From Bacteroidales bacterium (GTDB lineage: Bacteria; Bacteroidota; Bacteroidia; Bacteroidales; VadinHA17): a stretch of 48,962 bases of DNA. Location: NCBI GenBank assembly GCA_017999895.1, contig JAGNKY010000017.1, positions 1 through 48,962 of the forward strand, in the 5' to 3' direction. Below the pieces are notes generated by a model. That model was given only the letters and a program-made list of their open reading frames with translations. It made no database searches and was not told where the DNA came from. The translations under genes were made by a program, and so were the position numbers. Positions 35,950 through 44,518 of this stretch are shown one piece after another (the first letter of the stretch is position 1; each line of letters opens with the position of its first letter).

Positions 35950-36333
35950 TTATTGATATCCTGCTTGCAGCATAATCTCTCCTGTCCTGCAATTAATAAT
36001 TAACATTGGACCATAGTCTAGCATATGTTTTGAAATAGGTCCATATACAAACCAATAATCATCAATCAGATAGATGTCAAATGGCTTATAAAAAAAAGTG
36101 CGCCATTTGCCAATTTTTCTCGATAATACCTTGCTTGCAATGGTTGATGCTATCTTTCTATCTATCAAAGTATCTTTGGCAACCATATTATTATTTTCAC
36201 GTATTATTTGACTTACGTAAAATTTAGCTTGATCTTGTTCCAAATGCACTTTCCTACTTTGAATGAAAAAAAATGTAGCCAATAGGCTAATGATAACAAA
36301 AAAAACTATTAAAAACTTATAATTATGTGACAT
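35950..36333 (-). CDS. NTF2-fold immunity protein candidate, cassette F
   Basis: The 127-residue protein has an N-terminal membrane anchor (about 6-24: KFLIVFFVIISLLATFFF) and a small domain ending YKPFDIYLIDDYWFVYGPIS and GEIMLQAGYQ. That pattern (YxPFxIYLIDDYWVVYG) matches the NTF2-fold immunity proteins that protect against polymorphic toxins. It lies 44 bp after the JAB-like RHS toxin on the same strand, the usual toxin-then-immunity order. The membrane anchor suggests it acts at or outside the inner membrane. Family match is moderately sure; the pairing rests on position. Confidence 0.75.
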   Translation of the reverse strand: MSHNYKFLIVFFVIISLLATFFFIQSRKVHLEQDQAKFYVSQIIRENNNMVAKDTLIDRKIASTIASKVLSRKIGKWRTFFYKPFDIYLIDDYWFVYGPISKHMLDYGPMLIINCRTGEIMLQAGYQ

Positions 36334-36377
36334 AATGCACTCTTATTTATTGAACCAAAGATGTTAATTTTGTATTA

Positions 36378-37484
36378 TTATTTTGATGGTTTTAAGTAAC
36401 TTATGGCAGCATCAAAGACAAGTTTTACCCAAGAATTATAGTAAGGAGCATTCTCGTCCCTTACAGGATCAATATTATTTCTTCTATAAGGCTCCTTACT
36501 CGGCATATCAGAACTTAATTCTCGACCTTTTGCTGAACCGCGAGGCATAAATGTATTATCATCATATATTTTTTCATTCCCATCAGACACTTTATCTACT
36601 TTAGGATCAAATATTTTAAGAACTCCTGTTGATACTACAATATATTCGGGTTCATTTCTCCCAATAGAGTTTGCAACATCTTGAGGAGAAAAGAATTCTT
36701 TTGTTGGATGAGTATGTGTACCAGCTTCACCCCTTTGACCTTTATGCAATGGGATTATAGCATTTACACTAGCTTCTTCACCTTTAAGTGGTATTGAATA
36801 GCTATAAGTTTTATTGCCCTTCTCATCAACAATACTATAAATTCTAGTTCTAAATTCTCTGTTTTCTAAAATAGCAAGGCTCCCATAAATGTTTCCAAAA
36901 TCTTTAACCGCGTCTTTAAGAGAGTTAAAAGGATCGCCAGGCCCAGGAATCATCCCATCTTGATCAATAAATCTTAATGAATTATCATAAACATAAACGT
37001 AAGGACTCCATTTTCTAGATATTTCTGCCATTGGATCTACTGTCGTAAATCTGCCTATCTGGGAATCATAAAGCCATGCCCCGTAATCATACCAGTCAAG
37101 ACTCACATTGTTTATCTGTTCGTCCTGTAACTCTTTTCCATTGTACAGGTATTTGTTATCCGTACCGTTATTGTATTGTGTGCTGAACGACATACCAGAG
37201 GGATAATAATCAACCGACTGGGTTAACAGCACTCCGTTATTTGCTTCGGACCTAACTGCTACTCTTGTATTACCGAGGTGATCCTTTATAAAATACTCAT
37301 ATCTCCAGTATCCCGCGGAATCAGTTATAACTCCCACGTCCATGTGAATAAGCGACAGGTGTTTATCGCCGGAATATTCAAATCCGTCGAGGTAATACCT
37401 TGCCGTAACATTGATTCCGCTCTTTACCACTCTCTTCAGCTTCGCTCCCATGGAATCGTAATAGTATTTTATGCCGGAGGTCAC
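36378..37484 (-). CDS. Orphan RHS C-terminal fragment with JAMM/JAB-like toxin domain, cassette F
   Basis: The 368-residue open frame starts at a GTG inside an RHS repeat, not at a normal gene start. Residues 1-178 are RHS core, with [39 protein letters not shown] and the core-closing FIDQDGM. The remainder is the variable C-terminal domain. It holds HTHP (H257, H259) and SPQD (S266, D269), the spacing of a JAMM zinc site, with E210 as a possible third ligand partner. JAB/JAMM domains cleave isopeptide or peptide bonds. The core differs more from the other five copies than those do from each other. No signal peptide or secretion domain is present; expression may need recombination with a full RHS gene. 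Immunity candidate follows at 35950. Confidence 0.8.
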   Translation of the reverse strand: MTSGIKYYYDSMGAKLKRVVKSGINVTARYYLDGFEYSGDKHLSLIHMDVGVITDSAGYWRYEYFIKDHLGNTRVAVRSEANNGVLLTQSVDYYPSGMSFSTQYNNGTDNKYLYNGKELQDEQINNVSLDWYDYGAWLYDSQIGRFTTVDPMAEISRKWSPYVYVYDNSLRFIDQDGMIPGPGDPFNSLKDAVKDFGNIYGSLAILENREFRTRIYSIVDEKGNKTYSYSIPLKGEEASVNAIIPLHKGQRGEAGTHTHPTKEFFSPQDVANSIGRNEPEYIVVSTGVLKIFDPKVDKVSDGNEKIYDDNTFMPRGSAKGRELSSDMPSKEPYRRNNIDPVRDENAPYYNSWVKLVFDAAISYLKPSK

Positions 37485-37696
37485 GATTCTGATATATGAA
37501 AGTAAATTTATAAAATTTTAAAACACCGGAGAATCATTTGTTAAAATCATTGAAGGGATTAATAAGTGTAGGAAAATTTTAAAAAAACCGGAGCGTAATA
37601 ATGCACGGTGTTCTTCACAATCGGGTATTGGGTAATTTTTCAGGAGGATGTTTTAATATACTCCATTATCAAGGCAGCATTTAATCAACGTTAAGA
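37485..37696. other. Gap between cassettes E and F
   Basis: This short A+T-rich stretch precedes the cassette F fragment on the minus strand and the PemK-like remnant on the plus strand. No copy of the dispersed repeat, clear promoter or further gene was recognised in it. Confidence 0.5.
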
Positions 37697-38058
37697 TTGT
37701 TTTTCAAATTTTGTCCAGATTTTCTTGGGATTAAGAATGTACCTGCAAACCAAGAGGATTACCGCGAAGTAACTGGCCGGCCGGCGATCATCATCGAGGA
37801 TCTGCAGGACGAAGTCTCTGTCTGCTGTCTTACCTCTCAGCTTCACCAGGCTGCAAACTACAAATACACTTTCCTGGTTAAGGAAGATCCTTCGGCAGGA
37901 AGGCAGATGGGACTTGGATTTGATTCTCTTTTTTTCTGGGACTATATCCTTACAATAAAAAACTCACGCTGTCAAGCGTGATCGGGACCTGTCCTCAGTC
38001 TGTGATTGACAAAATTGAAGAGATACTACAGCTAATGAAAAAGAATGGGGATCTTTAA
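37697..38058 (+). pseudogene. PemK/MazF-like toxin remnant with frameshift
   Basis: On the plus strand, starting near a TTG at 37697, the frame reads FKFCPDFLGIKNVPANQED, TGRPAIIIED, EVSVCCLTSQLHQAANY and FLVKEDPSAGRQMGL. RPAIII and CCLTSQL are typical of PemK/MazF-type ribonucleases. The frame breaks at the A-run 37957-37962; the next frame continues KLTLSSVIGTCPQSVIDKIE to a TAA at 38058. A single-base change in the homopolymer would restore the tail, so a sequencing error is possible. The hairpin AAAACCCGG / CCGGATTTT at 38065-38089 lies beyond. No antitoxin is seen upstream. It fills the gap between two RHS cassettes. Confidence 0.65.
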
Positions 38059-38064
38059 TAACAC

Positions 38065-38089
38065 AAAACCCGGCTATTGACCGGATTTT
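38065..38089. terminator. Bidirectional terminator-like hairpin between PemK remnant and cassette E immunity gene
   Basis: AAAACCCGG and CCGGATTTT pair around a CTATTGA loop, followed by TATTTTTATTG. It lies between two convergent genes and resembles the hairpins at 39943 and 44703 in the same relative position. Confidence 0.6.
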
Positions 38090-38119
38090 ATATTTTTATT
38101 GTTATCACATTTTTTAAAG

Positions 38120-38578
38120 TTATTGTTTTGTATCAAAATTTGGTTCATAAATAAACCATCCATCCTTTTCCTCAGGTTCAAATTGCCAAATAAAAACTTC
38201 TTTTACTTCTTTTGGGACTTTATTTAAAAGTAACTTATCATCATTAAATGGATATTTCAAAATTTTGAATTTCCATTTAGTGTCTGAATTAATATCAGAA
38301 CCATAAATATTATTAAAGAGTAATTTGTGCTTATCGCAACTAAAAACAACTCGCAGAATATCCTGATTACAAAAAAGATAAGGGATTCTAACTATATTAT
38401 CTGATATAGGTGTCAACCTAAGTGTATCATTCTTGTTGTTGACAATAATAATGCTAAAATTATTATGTAAAATTATATCTTCTCCGTAAACTTGAAACTT
38501 AATTTGTCGTGCGAGATTTTGAGAATAAGTTTCATTCATAACAACCAATAATAATATTCCTAAAATAAATTCTTTCAT
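38120..38578 (-). CDS. Candidate periplasmic immunity protein, cassette E
   Basis: The 152-residue protein has a signal peptide (MKEFILGILLLVVMNETYSQ) without a lipobox and a beta-rich mature part (IKFQVYGEDIILHNNFSIII, DTLRLTPISDNIVRIPY, WQFEPEEKDGWFIYEP). I recognise no family. Its start overlaps the stop of the RHS-JAB toxin by 4 bp (ATGA), so the two are translationally coupled. This is the standard position of an immunity gene. Periplasmic location would fit protection against a toxin arriving from outside the cell. Function is inferred from position only. Confidence 0.65.
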   Translation of the reverse strand: MKEFILGILLLVVMNETYSQNLARQIKFQVYGEDIILHNNFSIIIVNNKNDTLRLTPISDNIVRIPYLFCNQDILRVVFSCDKHKLLFNNIYGSDINSDTKWKFKILKYPFNDDKLLLNKVPKEVKEVFIWQFEPEEKDGWFIYEPNFDTKQ

Positions 38579-39753
38579 TTTGCCAAATTTAAGAACCTGT
38601 CTAATGGAACACTTGCAATATTCCCATTATAATTATATAAAAATACTTTATTAACTCTGGGAGCTAATACATAAGATACTCCCGTTATATTGTAAGGGGG
38701 GTTACTTATAGTTTTAGCAGTTTCTAAATCTGCACTTGATGGTTCTGTGCCAAATGCTCTATTCCCATTTGACCCAGATGGATGTACATGAAAAGATCCT
38801 TCCGGTTTATAGCTGCTATTCCATTCAGATGGATTCTTAGCATCCCAATTATTTATACCCAATCCAGTTCTAACTTCAGGATCTGCTTTACTCGGTTTGG
38901 CTTCAATAACTTTTGAGGACCCATTACTTCGATCTTTGCCATAATTTCCTCCTTCTTCATGAAAGCCACCCTTTATATCACCAGCTTCAGTACTTGGACT
39001 TTCTGCTCTTGAAACAGCGTCTCCCATTTTATTAATAACATAATTATCAGGCAACTCAATTGTTGCAATGAATATCGACATATCATTTTTATCAACTTTG
39101 CCATGACGAAAGATTGAAATCTCATCTACGTCTATGTCACGTGTTACTAGATATTTCTTTTTGTCATCAATTCCGTCGGTCCCAATCCAATTTAAATCCT
39201 TATCATAATAATCCCCAGTACTCATTCCGTCCGGATCAATGAACCTGATAGGGTTATTCATAGTATAATTGTAAGGCGACCACCTTCTTGAGGATTCAGC
39301 TAATGGATCTATTGTTGTCCAACGGGCTATTTGCGGGTCATAAAACCGTGCGCCGTAATCGTACCAGTTCAGTGCTTCTGAAGGCATCTTATCGCTGTTT
39401 AACTCTTTACCGTTATAAAGGTAACTGTTTTTGGGATATGATGCAGAACCAAAATCAGTACGCTTCATTATCAGCCCGAAAGGATAATAACTGGCCTTCT
39501 GAACAATATCAACCGCCCCTGAAAGATCACTGCCCATGAATACAGCTCGTGTGTTGCCCAGATGATCCTTAACGGAATATTCATAAAGAAACTTCCTCGG
39601 TGGATCAGTATAGTCAGCTACCAGTCGCCCCTCTTCAGTTAATATGTAACTCACCCGACCTCCTTCATATACAATATTGCCTGCATATTGTGTAACTCCC
39701 TCCACTCCCCCGCTTCTAACCGTATGCTTTATCAATTTCCTGATGGCTGCCAT
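38575..39753 (-). CDS. Orphan RHS C-terminal fragment with JAB-like toxin domain, cassette E
   Basis: The 392-residue open frame begins MAAIRKLIKHTVRSGGVEG, inside an RHS repeat at a junction with an XRE gene stub. RHS core covers residues 1-176, with [58 protein letters not shown] and the closing FIDPDGM. The variable domain (177-392) contains GGFHEEGG (E266/E267), HVHPSG (H322, H324) and PSSAD (S339, D342). These fit the Glu, HxHP and SxxD elements of a JAMM metallopeptidase, as in JAB-like RHS toxins. It lacks any signal peptide or N-terminal secretion module. The first ~140 residues are nearly identical to those of cassette C. The coupled immunity candidate overlaps its stop. Confidence 0.85.
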   Translation of the reverse strand: MAAIRKLIKHTVRSGGVEGVTQYAGNIVYEGGRVSYILTEEGRLVADYTDPPRKFLYEYSVKDHLGNTRAVFMGSDLSGAVDIVQKASYYPFGLIMKRTDFGSASYPKNSYLYNGKELNSDKMPSEALNWYDYGARFYDPQIARWTTIDPLAESSRRWSPYNYTMNNPIRFIDPDGMSTGDYYDKDLNWIGTDGIDDKKKYLVTRDIDVDEISIFRHGKVDKNDMSIFIATIELPDNYVINKMGDAVSRAESPSTEAGDIKGGFHEEGGNYGKDRSNGSSKVIEAKPSKADPEVRTGLGINNWDAKNPSEWNSSYKPEGSFHVHPSGSNGNRAFGTEPSSADLETAKTISNPPYNITGVSYVLAPRVNKVFLYNYNGNIASVPLDRFLNLAK

Positions 39754-39937
39754 TCTTAATACAACAGTGGGTTATCTCCTGGATGAGTCGGGGCAGGAGA
39801 ATGTCCTTAAAGATCCGGACATGCTAAAAAGATTAAATGATATAGCAAAGATGGAAAAGGAAGATAAAAACCACATCCTCTACACAATTGATGGACTGAT
39901 TAAAAGTGTGAAGCTTAAAAATATTACTACGCTGTAA
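39330..39937. repeat. ~608-bp direct repeat, copy 1 (XRE stub plus RHS core)
   Basis: This segment is nearly identical to 44095-44702 at a constant offset of 4,765 bp. It spans the conserved RHS core of cassette E and the C-terminal stub of an XRE gene, including the junction between them. Only scattered substitutions were seen and no indels. The toxin-coding parts beyond it are unrelated. Recombination between the copies would delete cassettes C and D together with the XRE pseudogene between them. Confidence 0.85.
39742..39937 (+). pseudogene. C-terminal stub of an XRE-family regulator (copy 1)
   Basis: The plus-strand frame reads MAAILNTTVGYLLDESGQ, NVLKDPDMLKRLNDIAKMEK and KNHILYTIDGLIKSVKL, which is the end of a Bacteroidota XRE regulator (normally ...KALNTTVGYLLG...). 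The helix-turn-helix half is missing; the upstream sequence is the antisense of the RHS core. The fusion point lies at about 39,740-39,755, exactly where the minus-strand RHS frame begins. The stub is followed by a strong hairpin at 39943. It has no start of its own of any credibility and is almost surely not functional. Confidence 0.75.
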
Positions 39938-39942
39938 AAACG

Positions 39943-39967
39943 CAAAACCCAGACTTGCCGGGTTTTG
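39943..39967. terminator. Bidirectional hairpin between XRE stub and cassette D immunity gene
   Basis: CAAAACCC and GGGTTTTG form a perfect 8-bp stem around a 9-nt loop, followed by TGTTTTATTCT on the plus strand and preceded by A-rich sequence for the minus strand. It serves two convergent genes. Confidence 0.75.
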
Positions 39968-40012
39968 TGTTTTATTCTATTTTCTTGAAGTAATATTCTC
40001 TTGTAAAGAAAA

Positions 40013-40354
40013 TTATATGTAAAATTCTAATACTCCACCCTTTTCTTTACAAATATTTATACCTGCATTTCCTGTATCAACCACTAAGAAAAATTCTATT
40101 GATTTATCTTTAACATAGTTGTTAAAGATCTTTGCGTCATTCATTAAGGTAATAAAGCTACTTTTCTTGCGATAAAATTCCTGCTTAGCGATATCTCTAT
40201 TCAGATTTTGTATCATTGCATAATCGCTATATATATTAACAAAAATTGTCTCAGCATTAATTACTCCTAAAACATAATCTCCTACATTAAAGCTCATGCC
40301 ATCTCTTAAAAATTCTACAGCAGTATTCAATCTGTTAAAAAGAGGGATGTCCAT
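40013..40354 (-). CDS. Candidate immunity protein, cassette D
   Basis: The 113-residue protein (MDIPLFNRLNTAVEFLRDGM...) lies 8 bp after the stop of the ART-like RHS fragment on the same strand. It has no signal peptide, membrane helix or lipobox, so it is predicted to be cytoplasmic, as expected for an antidote to an ADP-ribosyltransferase acting in the cytosol. A mix of helices and strands is likely (FNVGDYVLGVINAETIFVNI). I recognise no family. Function is inferred solely from position and size. Confidence 0.65.
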   Translation of the reverse strand: MDIPLFNRLNTAVEFLRDGMSFNVGDYVLGVINAETIFVNIYSDYAMIQNLNRDIAKQEFYRKKSSFITLMNDAKIFNNYVKDKSIEFFLVVDTGNAGINICKEKGGVLEFYI

Positions 40355-40362
40355 ATTAATAA

Positions 40363-41283
40363 TTATTTTATTCTATTTAAATATCCTGGCGGTATTGGTT
40401 TATTAAATAAAACTTCAATGCCGCCTCCAGCTCCAAAATTACCACCGGTAACAGGCTTTGGACCAACAACAGGATTTATGCCTGCTTTACTTAACCCTTT
40501 AACATCCAATTCGAATAAGGCATTCGGATGACCTCTATTCGGCTTAAGAGCAAGTTCTATTTGCGCTTGTACGGGCGATAAATCTGCTTTTGTAGTTGTA
40601 TAAACAAATTTATCTGAAGGCAGATTTAATCCAGTCTTCGATATATTTACAGCACTGGCATCAGTTGTATAATGGAATAGTTTAGAGGTTTGCGAAGCAC
40701 TAACGTCATCAACACTGTTAAGTACTGATTTTGTTAGTGATTTTAATCCAGCTTGTGCAAATCCTAATAGTACAGCTTCCGGATAAACATTATCAACTTT
40801 ACCTGATGCATTACTCCACCATCCTGAAGTTCCCTGGTAATTTCCACCGTGAATCGCAACTCCTACATTGGATTCGTTATTATTTGTTTGATAGACTCTG
40901 GTCCCTAAATCAACTGTTTTCCCATTTACCTCCCAGTTCATTTGAACATACTGGGTGGTGTTTCCGCCTTTATTGCTTACTCTTTCAAGATTTTCCTGTC
41001 CCTCCAAATTGAATGTGTATTTCCATTCATCCGGGACCATTCCATCAGGGTCAATAAATCTTATTGGATTGTTGAACCCGTATGAGTAAGGAGACACTCT
41101 TCTCATCTTTTCTGCGGCTGGATCAACCGTCATCCACCGTGCTATCTGTGGGTCATAGAATCTTGCGCCATAATCATACCAATCCAGTGCTTCTGAAGGC
41201 ATCTTATCGCTGTTTAACTCTTTACCGTTATAAAGGTAATTGTTTTTGGGATATGATGCAGAACCAAAATCAGCCCGCTTCAT
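40363..41283 (-). CDS. Orphan RHS C-terminal fragment with ART/HYD1-like toxin domain, cassette D
   Basis: The 306-residue frame opens at an internal Met of the RHS core ([20 protein letters not shown]); a stop codon lies a few codons upstream of the homologous reading frame, in the flanking repeat. RHS core ends at FIDPDGM (76-82). The linker holds a possible pre-toxin segment, and residues 200-306 form the toxin: [19 protein letters not shown] (H204, Y205), [11 protein letters not shown] (Y228) and [14 protein letters not shown] (E290). The H-Y-E order fits an ADP-ribosyltransferase fold of the HYD1 type. It lacks the N-terminal RHS shell and a secretion module. Upstream (minus strand) it is joined to the dispersed repeat at 41,310. 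Immunity candidate at 40013. Confidence 0.75.
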   Translation of the reverse strand: MKRADFGSASYPKNNYLYNGKELNSDKMPSEALDWYDYGARFYDPQIARWMTVDPAAEKMRRVSPYSYGFNNPIRFIDPDGMVPDEWKYTFNLEGQENLERVSNKGGNTTQYVQMNWEVNGKTVDLGTRVYQTNNNESNVGVAIHGGNYQGTSGWWSNASGKVDNVYPEAVLLGFAQAGLKSLTKSVLNSVDDVSASQTSKLFHYTTDASAVNISKTGLNLPSDKFVYTTTKADLSPVQAQIELALKPNRGHPNALFELDVKGLSKAGINPVVGPKPVTGGNFGAGGGIEVLFNKPIPPGYLNRIK

Positions 41284-41309
41284 TATCAGCCCGAAAGGAT
41301 AATAACTGA

Positions 41310-41815
41310 CCTTCTCTCCTTTGTTCTATGCCCTGTGCTGTTTTAGAGACGAGAGATGAGAAATGAGAGAGCGAAAAGGCGAGAGAGCGAAGAGGCGAAA
41401 AAGAATTGATGATTGATAATTGATGATTGAATGATTGAATGATTGAATGATTGAATGATTGAATGATTGAATGATAGGAACATAAGAAATTAATATATTT
41501 ATTAATAGCACGCGGATTACGCGGATTTTACTGATTTGCGCTGATCCGCGAAAATCTGTCGCATCTGTGTCATCGGTGTTCTGTCTGGGAATAATTCAAT
41601 TCACCACTGGGAGCACGGGTCAACACGGATTCCTCCCGTGCTAATCCGTGCCTTCCGTGGTAAAATTAAAAAAACATTTAGCCGTTAGTTTCGCAAACTT
41701 ACAGGCTGCCGCTACGCGGTTCATATTTTATCGAGTGCCCTAGGCACAGCCTATATAAAGATTTTTATACAAACCGTACTGTTTAAGAACAGAAGAAAAG
41801 GGAGATTAAATGATT
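41310..41815. repeat. Dispersed structured repeat joined to cassette D
   Basis: From the RHS junction the order is: a GCTCTATGCCC-like lead, a purine-rich tract (GAGAGCGAAAAGGCGAGAGA), TGATTGAA octamers (41,420-41,470), then GCACGCGGATTACGCGG, the CGCGGAT/ATCCGCG dyad, the GGGAGCACGGGT hairpin and GTGCCCTAGGCAC. It matches the copies at 32, 46 and 48 kb with scattered differences. The remaining 41,816-42,268 holds only weak repeat debris and an A+T-rich leader; no gene there is convincing. Confidence 0.85.
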
Positions 41816-42268
41816 GAATGATTGATAAGAAAACGAGAAACGTGAAACGAAAAACGTTATACGTCCTTTCGGCAAGCTCAGGCGTGAGTCAGATAGGTAG
41901 AAGGGGAGAAAGATTCCACCCAAAATCATGAAATAGACATTGATACGAAAGTTTGCATCTTAAGAACGATTATAATTAAAATAGCTCCTGTCTTTTTATT
42001 GGAAAATGTAGTGGAGTAAAATTTCTTTATGGTATCATTGTGTTTGTATATCATTTATTTACATTTTTCATCTGTCAAATCCGGAAAGAAATACCTCTGC
42101 TGTGGTAAATTAACCAGCTTTTTTAAAAAAAATATTATTTTGGAAGAAGGATATGATTGCAACTATTTTTTCCAAAATAAAACGTTAGTATTTGAATGGA
42201 TGCATTTTAATCGGTCCATCTCTATAATCCTGATAATCTTTTGGTCTAACCCCCTATAAAACTAGACT

Positions 42269-42295
42269 AAAAGTACAAATTTAAATTGTACTTTT
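42269..42295. promoter_or_regulatory. Palindromic operator/promoter of the XRE pseudogene
   Basis: AAAAGTACAA and TTGTACTTTT are perfect 10-bp arms around ATTTAAA. The right arm includes TACTTTT, close to a -7 element. It sits directly before the regulator reading frame, as expected for an autoregulated XRE gene. Confidence 0.65.
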
Positions 42296-42297
42296 AT

Positions 42298-42645
42298 GTT
42301 GATGGTAAAAAGATTCAGGAGCTAAGAAAGCAGATAGGACTAACGCAGGCCCAGCTTGCTGCAAAAATATAGATATCTCATACCCAGCTGACCCGTTATG
42401 AAAGCAAGAACATTCAGCCCCCGGCCGATGTCCTTCAACGACTGGCCGGGGTATTTGATGTATCTATTTATTACCTGGTAAACGGCAATAAATCCGATAA
42501 GGTAGAACAGACTCTTAAAGATGCTGAGCTGATAAAGCAATTCAAACAGCTCGATCACATGCCGGAAGAAGAAAAGAAGTCTATTCTTAAAGTCTTAAGC
42601 GCTCTGTTCAGGGATTTTAATGCCAGACAGGCCTATACCCTCTAA
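42298..42645 (+). pseudogene. XRE-family regulator with in-frame stop
   Basis: The frame reads GKKIQELRKQIGLTQAQLAA, a canonical helix-turn-helix, then a TAG at 42370-42372, then ISHTQLTRYESKNIQPPADV, LQRLAGVFDVSIYYLVNGNK and a tail ending NARQAYTL. The nearest ATG (42296) is out of frame, so both the start and the coding frame are damaged. The C-terminal RQAYT tail is shared with the intact regulator at 46973. It lies between the candidate immunity gene of cassette C and the repeat of cassette D. Likely dead, but the operator upstream is preserved, suggesting recent inactivation. Confidence 0.8.
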
Positions 42646-42750
42646 TTGCAAAAAACTCGCTCATAAGTGCTGGGTATTCGTTTACTTGCCAGACGCGGGA
42701 TGTCCGCTGCTATCAAGAAGTTTTGCTCTTATCTTTCTTAAGAATATATA

Positions 42751-43440
42751 TTATTTCAAATTCTTAATATCTTTTTCTAAGTCCTTCAAGTATTCAATTC
42801 TTTTGTGTATTGAGAAAAATGAAGTGTCTCTTACCAGAGAATCACACACAGCATTTAGTACCTCTTCATCTATTCTATAATCATTATAAGTTCTGCGGCA
42901 TAACAAATAAAATTTATTCATGTCGTAAGAAATAAATCCAAAACCTTTAAGATAATATGAGACATATCCATATGTACCCTCGTTTTCATAATATCTTAGA
43001 ATCGAATATTCTTCTCCCTTTACATGAATGTTTTTTATACCGGATAAGGTAACAGTATTCATAAAAAACGGCCTATTATACCCTGAAAAACTATTTTCTT
43101 TCCAAACACTATCAAATTTGTGAGTAATTAAATATTTATCATAAAATTTTCTAGATAGGCCATTTGGACCGACTCTTTCATTTAGTTCTTCATAATACCA
43201 ATAATCGTTATATTCTCCTATAACTGAAAACCTATATTCATTCTTATTAATCACTTTATACTTTTGTATAATACTATTTCTTGTCTGCATGCCATCAAAA
43301 TAAGAGTATTTATCAAAATAGTGAGTGTACTCTTTATTTTTGTCAGAACATGAGGTAATTACGGTAAGTATTATGCTAAAACTTCCTACCATAACTCCCA
43401 GTTGTCCAATAGTCAAACATTCCGTTTTTAATTTCTTCAT
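42751..43440 (-). CDS. Candidate lipoprotein immunity protein, cassette C
   Basis: The 229-residue protein has an N-terminal hydrophobic stretch ending in a lipobox-like VITSCSDK, so it is a likely lipoprotein. Two starts are possible: ATG at 43440, which gives a KKLK n-region but overlaps the toxin gene by 65 bp, and ATG at 43392, which overlaps it by 17 bp but lacks basic residues. The mature part is rich in Tyr (EYTHYFDKYSYFDG, YWYYEEL, YSILRYYENEGTYGYVSYYL). No family is recognised. Position directly after the toxin suggests an envelope-located antidote. Confidence 0.6.
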   Translation of the reverse strand: MKKLKTECLTIGQLGVMVGSFSIILTVITSCSDKNKEYTHYFDKYSYFDGMQTRNSIIQKYKVINKNEYRFSVIGEYNDYWYYEELNERVGPNGLSRKFYDKYLITHKFDSVWKENSFSGYNRPFFMNTVTLSGIKNIHVKGEEYSILRYYENEGTYGYVSYYLKGFGFISYDMNKFYLLCRRTYNDYRIDEEVLNAVCDSLVRDTSFFSIHKRIEYLKDLEKDIKNLK

Positions 43441-44518
43441 TTGTTTTACCTAAATTAAGTGATTTGTTAATCGATTGAAGTACACCATAAGCAGTACCGG
43501 GCCATAATAACTTTCTTGGATCTATTTTTGCCCTATCTACTTTATTTTGTTGATGTCCGTAATCCCAAGGATTATTATAAGCTGCATTTTTAGCCTGTGT
43601 CGAAATGTTACTATAATCCTTTTCCCCGTTATCCTTAAGATCATCAGCCAAATACTTGCTCTCAAGAAATAATTCATGTGTGAGACCTTGAGCAAACTTA
43701 GACTCATCTGAAGGACTAGAATGGCTTGTAATAGTTACTTCCTTCTTTTTATCATCAGCACCAGTGAAATAGTCTCCACTTGTTGCCTTAACCACAAAAT
43801 TTAAATCTATACCTTTATCATTATATTCACCTTGGTCACCTTTTTCATTCAAAACAACACCTAGCACTGTTTCCCCCTTATATGCAAACTTGGATAAGTA
43901 CGCTCTACCTCCTTCGGTATTTAGCAATGCTTTCATAACAGCCGTAGCAGTTTTATTATTTAAAAATGCATCTGACAACTTAATTGAATCACCATTAAAA
44001 TCTAAGTATTTAACAGGATTATTTGCGGCATACTGATATGGAGTAAAGTCAAGGTACTTTTCTGTAAATCTATCCAGCGTAATAAATCTCCCTATTTGCG
44101 GGTCATAAAACCTTGCGCCGTAATCATACCAGTTCAGTGCTTCTGAAGGCATCTTGTCGCTGTTTAACTCTTTACCGTTATAAAGGTAATTGTTTTTGGG
44201 ATATGATGCAGAACCAAAATCAGTCCGCTTCATTATCAGCCCGAAAGGATAATAACTGGCCTTCTGAACAATATCAACCGCCCCTGAAAGATCACTGCCC
44301 ATGAATACAGCTCGTGTGTTGCCCAGATGATCCTTAACGGAATATTCATAGAGAAACTTCCTCGGCGGATTAGTATAATCAGCTACCAGTCGCCCCTCTT
44401 CAGTTAATATGTAACTCACCCGCCCTCCCTCATATACAATATTGCCTGCATATTGTGTAACTCCCTCCACTCCCCCGCTTCTAACCGTATGCTTTATCAA
44501 TTTCCTGATGGCTGCCAT
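43376..44518 (-). CDS. Orphan RHS C-terminal fragment with HELF-motif toxin domain, cassette C
   Basis: The 380-residue frame begins with the same MAAIRKLIKHTVRSGG junction as cassette E and the same core to [15 protein letters not shown]. It then diverges: ITLDRFTEKYLDFTPYQY, NNPVKYLDFNGDS. The variable region (about 178-380) contains GLTHELFLESKYLADD (H281, E282, E286) and WDYGHQQNK (H322). Many RHS toxins of Bacteroidota carry a HEL(F/I)xH zincin-like motif; here the second His seems replaced by Glu, so catalysis is uncertain. A central stretch VVKATSGDYFTGADDKKKEV is beta-rich. No secretion domain is present. The toxin family is unknown; a metallopeptidase is one possibility. Confidence 0.7.
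   Translation of the reverse strand: MAAIRKLIKHTVRSGGVEGVTQYAGNIVYEGGRVSYILTEEGRLVADYTNPPRKFLYEYSVKDHLGNTRAVFMGSDLSGAVDIVQKASYYPFGLIMKRTDFGSASYPKNNYLYNGKELNSDKMPSEALNWYDYGARFYDPQIGRFITLDRFTEKYLDFTPYQYAANNPVKYLDFNGDSIKLSDAFLNNKTATAVMKALLNTEGGRAYLSKFAYKGETVLGVVLNEKGDQGEYNDKGIDLNFVVKATSGDYFTGADDKKKEVTITSHSSPSDESKFAQGLTHELFLESKYLADDLKDNGEKDYSNISTQAKNAAYNNPWDYGHQQNKVDRAKIDPRKLLWPGTAYGVLQSINKSLNLGKTNEEIKNGMFDYWTTGSYGRKF

Noticed and set aside
42029..42259. Plus-strand 76-codon open frame (MVSLCLYIIYLHFSSVKSGK...)
   Set aside because: It has no recognisable family or promoter, is made of A+T-rich debris between repeat and regulator pseudogene, and has an unlikely composition. It is probably chance.
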